Made by a program: the position numbers and the translations under genes. From contig VAWW01000055.1 of assembly GCA_005884575.1 (NCBI GenBank), forward strand, positions 1 to 64,000: a stretch of 64,000 bases of DNA. Reading direction: 5' to 3'. Origin of the DNA: Actinomycetota bacterium. GTDB lineage: Bacteria; Actinomycetota; Thermoleophilia; Gaiellales; Gaiellaceae. Under the pieces are notes generated by a model that was not told the origin of the DNA, searched no databases, and saw only the letters and a program-made list of their open reading frames with translations. Of this stretch, positions 62,365 to 64,000 are shown piece by piece (position 1 is the stretch's first letter; every line of letters starts with the position of its first letter).

Positions 62365-62370
62365 TAGGGT
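62365..62370 (+). promoter_or_regulatory. Candidate leaderless -10 box for otsA
   Basis: TAGGGT lies exactly 6 bases before the otsA GTG at 62377, the same spacing as in the HAD gene at 17.4 kb. There is no Shine-Dalgarno sequence between them. This suggests a leaderless otsA transcript in addition to read-through from treT. Confidence 0.4.
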
Positions 62371-62376
62371 TGCGGG

Positions 62377-63843
62377 GTGAGCGGCCGACGCAAGCTGATC
62401 GTCGTCTCGAACCGCGGGCCCGTCGGCTACGGGCGGGCGCCGAACGGAGAGCGAATCGCGCGGCGGGGGGGCGGCGGGCTCGTGACGGCCCTGCGCAGCC
62501 TCGTCACGCACCACGACGTGACATGGATTGCGAGCGCGATGAGCGACGAGGATCGCGTCGTCGCGCAAGAGTCTCTCGAGGAGCCGATCGCGGAAATCGC
62601 CCGCGACGGGTCGCCGTACCGGCTGAAGCTCGTCGCACACGACCCGCTTGCGTACGACTGGTACTACAACGTCGTCGCAAACCCGACGCTCTGGTTCCTC
62701 CAGCACTACATGTGGGGACTGACGGAGTCGCCGAACCTCGATCTCGGCCTGCACCACGCCTGGTTCAACGGCTATGTCCCCGTCAACGAGACCTTCGCGA
62801 CGGCGGTCGTCACGGAGCTCGAGCGGCAGCCCGACGCAGCGGTCTTCTTCCACGACTATCACCTCTATCTCGCGCCCCGCCTCGTGCGGCAGCGCGTCCC
62901 ACACGCGCTGACGAGTCACTTCGTGCACGTCCCGTGGGCGCAGTCCGACTACTGGTCCGTGCTTCCCGACCACCTGCGCCGCGCCGTGCACGAGGGGCTG
63001 CTCGCGAACGACATCGTCGGCTTTCACACCGAGCGCTGGCGCCGCAACTTTCTCCGCACGTGCGAGGACATCCTGGGCGCGGACGTGGAGGACTGCTGCG
63101 TCACGTACGCGGGCCGGCGCACGCTCGTCACGAGCCATCCGATCGCGGTCGACGCGGACGAGTTCCACGAGCTGAAGGACACTGAGGCCGTCCTCGAGCA
63201 GGAACGCACCATCGCGGCCGCACGCCCCGAGTTCCTCGTCGTGCGCGTCGACCGGACCGATCCGTCGAAGAACGTCGTGCGCGGGTTCATGGCATTCGGC
63301 CTCTTCCTGCGCATGCACCCGGAGCTCCACGGGCGCGTGTCGATGCTCGCACTTCTCGATCCGTCGCGCCAGGACATCCCCGAGTACGCGGAGTACCTCG
63401 CCGCGATCCAGCGCGAGGTGCGCGCGGTCAACGACCGGTTCCAGCGCGAGGGCTGGGTGCCCGTCGACCTGCAGATCGCAGACAACTTCGCGCAGTCGGT
63501 CGCCGCGTACAAGCAGTACGACGTGCTGCTGGTGAACTCCGTCTTCGACGGGCTGAACCTCGTGTCGAAGGAGGCGCCGCTCGTGAACGAGCGCGACGGC
63601 GTCGTCGTCCTCTCGGAGAACACCGGGTCGCACGAGGAGCTGCGCGACTGGGTGATCACCGTCAATCCGTTCGACATCTTCGGGCAGGCGGAGGCGATTC
63701 ACCGCGCGCTGACGATGGAGCCGGATGAGCGGCGGCGGCGTGCGCAGGCGATCGCCCGCCACGTCGAGGAGCACGACCTCGAGGAGTGGATCGACGCGCA
63801 GCTCGGGGATCTCGACCGCATGGCTCCACAAACCCGACGCTAG
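62377..63843 (+). CDS. otsA: Trehalose-6-phosphate synthase
   Basis: A 488-residue GT20 enzyme, of usual length. It begins KLIVVSNRGPVGYGR, has RGGGGLVTALRSL, WFNGYVPVNETFA, FHDYHLYLAPRLVR, HFVHVPWAQSDYW and LVNSVFDGLNLVSKEAPLVN. It makes trehalose-6-phosphate from UDP-glucose (or ADP-glucose) and glucose-6-phosphate. The phosphatase OtsB is not in the window. Start GTG 62377. Confidence 0.93.
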   Translation: MSGRRKLIVVSNRGPVGYGRAPNGERIARRGGGGLVTALRSLVTHHDVTWIASAMSDEDRVVAQESLEEPIAEIARDGSPYRLKLVAHDPLAYDWYYNVVANPTLWFLQHYMWGLTESPNLDLGLHHAWFNGYVPVNETFATAVVTELERQPDAAVFFHDYHLYLAPRLVRQRVPHALTSHFVHVPWAQSDYWSVLPDHLRRAVHEGLLANDIVGFHTERWRRNFLRTCEDILGADVEDCCVTYAGRRTLVTSHPIAVDADEFHELKDTEAVLEQERTIAAARPEFLVVRVDRTDPSKNVVRGFMAFGLFLRMHPELHGRVSMLALLDPSRQDIPEYAEYLAAIQREVRAVNDRFQREGWVPVDLQIADNFAQSVAAYKQYDVLLVNSVFDGLNLVSKEAPLVNERDGVVVLSENTGSHEELRDWVITVNPFDIFGQAEAIHRALTMEPDERRRRAQAIARHVEEHDLEEWIDAQLGDLDRMAPQTRR

Positions 63844-63852
63844 GATCCGCCC

Positions 63853-64000
63853 ATGGCGGTCGCCGCCCCGGAGCAGCTCGAGCGCACCGATCCCGACGAG
63901 CTGTCCCGGCTCGTCGCCGACGCGCGGCGGGCGCAGCTCGCATGGCGCGACGTCTCCGCCGGCGACCGGGCACGGGTCTTGCGCGCCGCGGCGCGGGTGC
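63853..64000 (+). CDS. Aldehyde dehydrogenase family protein, N-terminal fragment
   Basis: The first 49 residues are present before the right edge: an ATG at 63853, then VAAPEQLERTDPDELSRL and RAQLAWRDVSAGDRARVLRA. The pattern of an Ala/Arg-rich helix followed by W-x-x-V-x-x-x-x-R-x-R-V-L-R-x-A is typical of aldehyde dehydrogenase N-termini. The catalytic part lies outside the window. It starts 9 bp after otsA, possibly in the same operon. Confidence 0.6.
   Translation, partial: MAVAAPEQLERTDPDELSRLVADARRAQLAWRDVSAGDRARVLRAAARV

Overview
The window is a very GC-rich, gene-dense bacterial chromosome segment that contains the replication-origin neighbourhood. Gene content (dnaA-dnaN-recF-DUF721-gyrB-gyrA on one side, rpmH-rnpA-yidD-yidC-khpB-rsmG-parA-parB on the other), heavy GTG start usage, a polyprenol-phosphate-mannose synthase, a class E-like sortase and bacterial-type accA/accD point to a deep-branching actinobacterium, most likely class Thermoleophilia. 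That placement is an inference from gene content; no phylogeny was run.

Layout. 1-1.7 kb: end of a membrane mannosyltransferase, its sugar-donor synthase and a thioredoxin. 1.7-4.75 kb (minus): thiD-thiM-thiE-thiL behind a TPP riboswitch. 4.8-10.6 kb (plus): a sulfite-oxidase-family protein, a DUF1998 helicase, a DGPF protein with an ECF42-like sigma factor, and a decayed secreted phosphoesterase gene. 10.7-18.3 kb (mostly minus): LigD, accD-accA, an arginase-family protein with a zinc ribbon, a tandem GNAT and a HAD hydrolase, then a cupin and a YgjP-type metallopeptidase that read into each other. 18.4-23.3 kb (minus): sigma factor-fabZ-fabH-fabD-fabG-fabF. 23.3-29 kb: birA, a secreted amidase, NfeD protease with slipin, galT, and a MerR-like regulator.

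29.4-38.5 kb (minus) and 38.8-43.9 kb (plus) are the two arms leaving a probable oriC between dnaA and rpmH, where five TCCACA DnaA-box cores cluster. The plus arm ends with a response regulator butted against tRNA-Ile(GAT). 44-56.8 kb: a bifunctional-nuclease-domain protein, L,D-transpeptidase, CPBP protease, HAD, DUF2203, MBL hydrolase, MscS, a class A penicillin-binding protein, a Ser/Thr kinase, moeA, sortase and an M28 peptidase. 56.9-64 kb (plus): OmpR-type two-component system, HtrA protease, RsbW-like kinase, TreT, OtsA and the start of an aldehyde dehydrogenase: an envelope-stress and osmolyte block.

Cross-cutting signals. Genes are often coupled by four-base NTGA overlaps; most give GTG or ATG starts, but galT and the MBL gene give CTG, and recF also has only CTG available upstream of its P-loop. 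Several divergent pairs are separated by about 20-50 bp holding opposing TANNNT -10 boxes that share bases and sit 6-9 nt from start codons, which suggests symmetric, often leaderless promoters. A palindrome built on GGTACC-W-GGTACC occurs three times, once inside recF. No insertion sequence, prophage or CRISPR array was seen, and no gap without a gene exceeds 300 bases.
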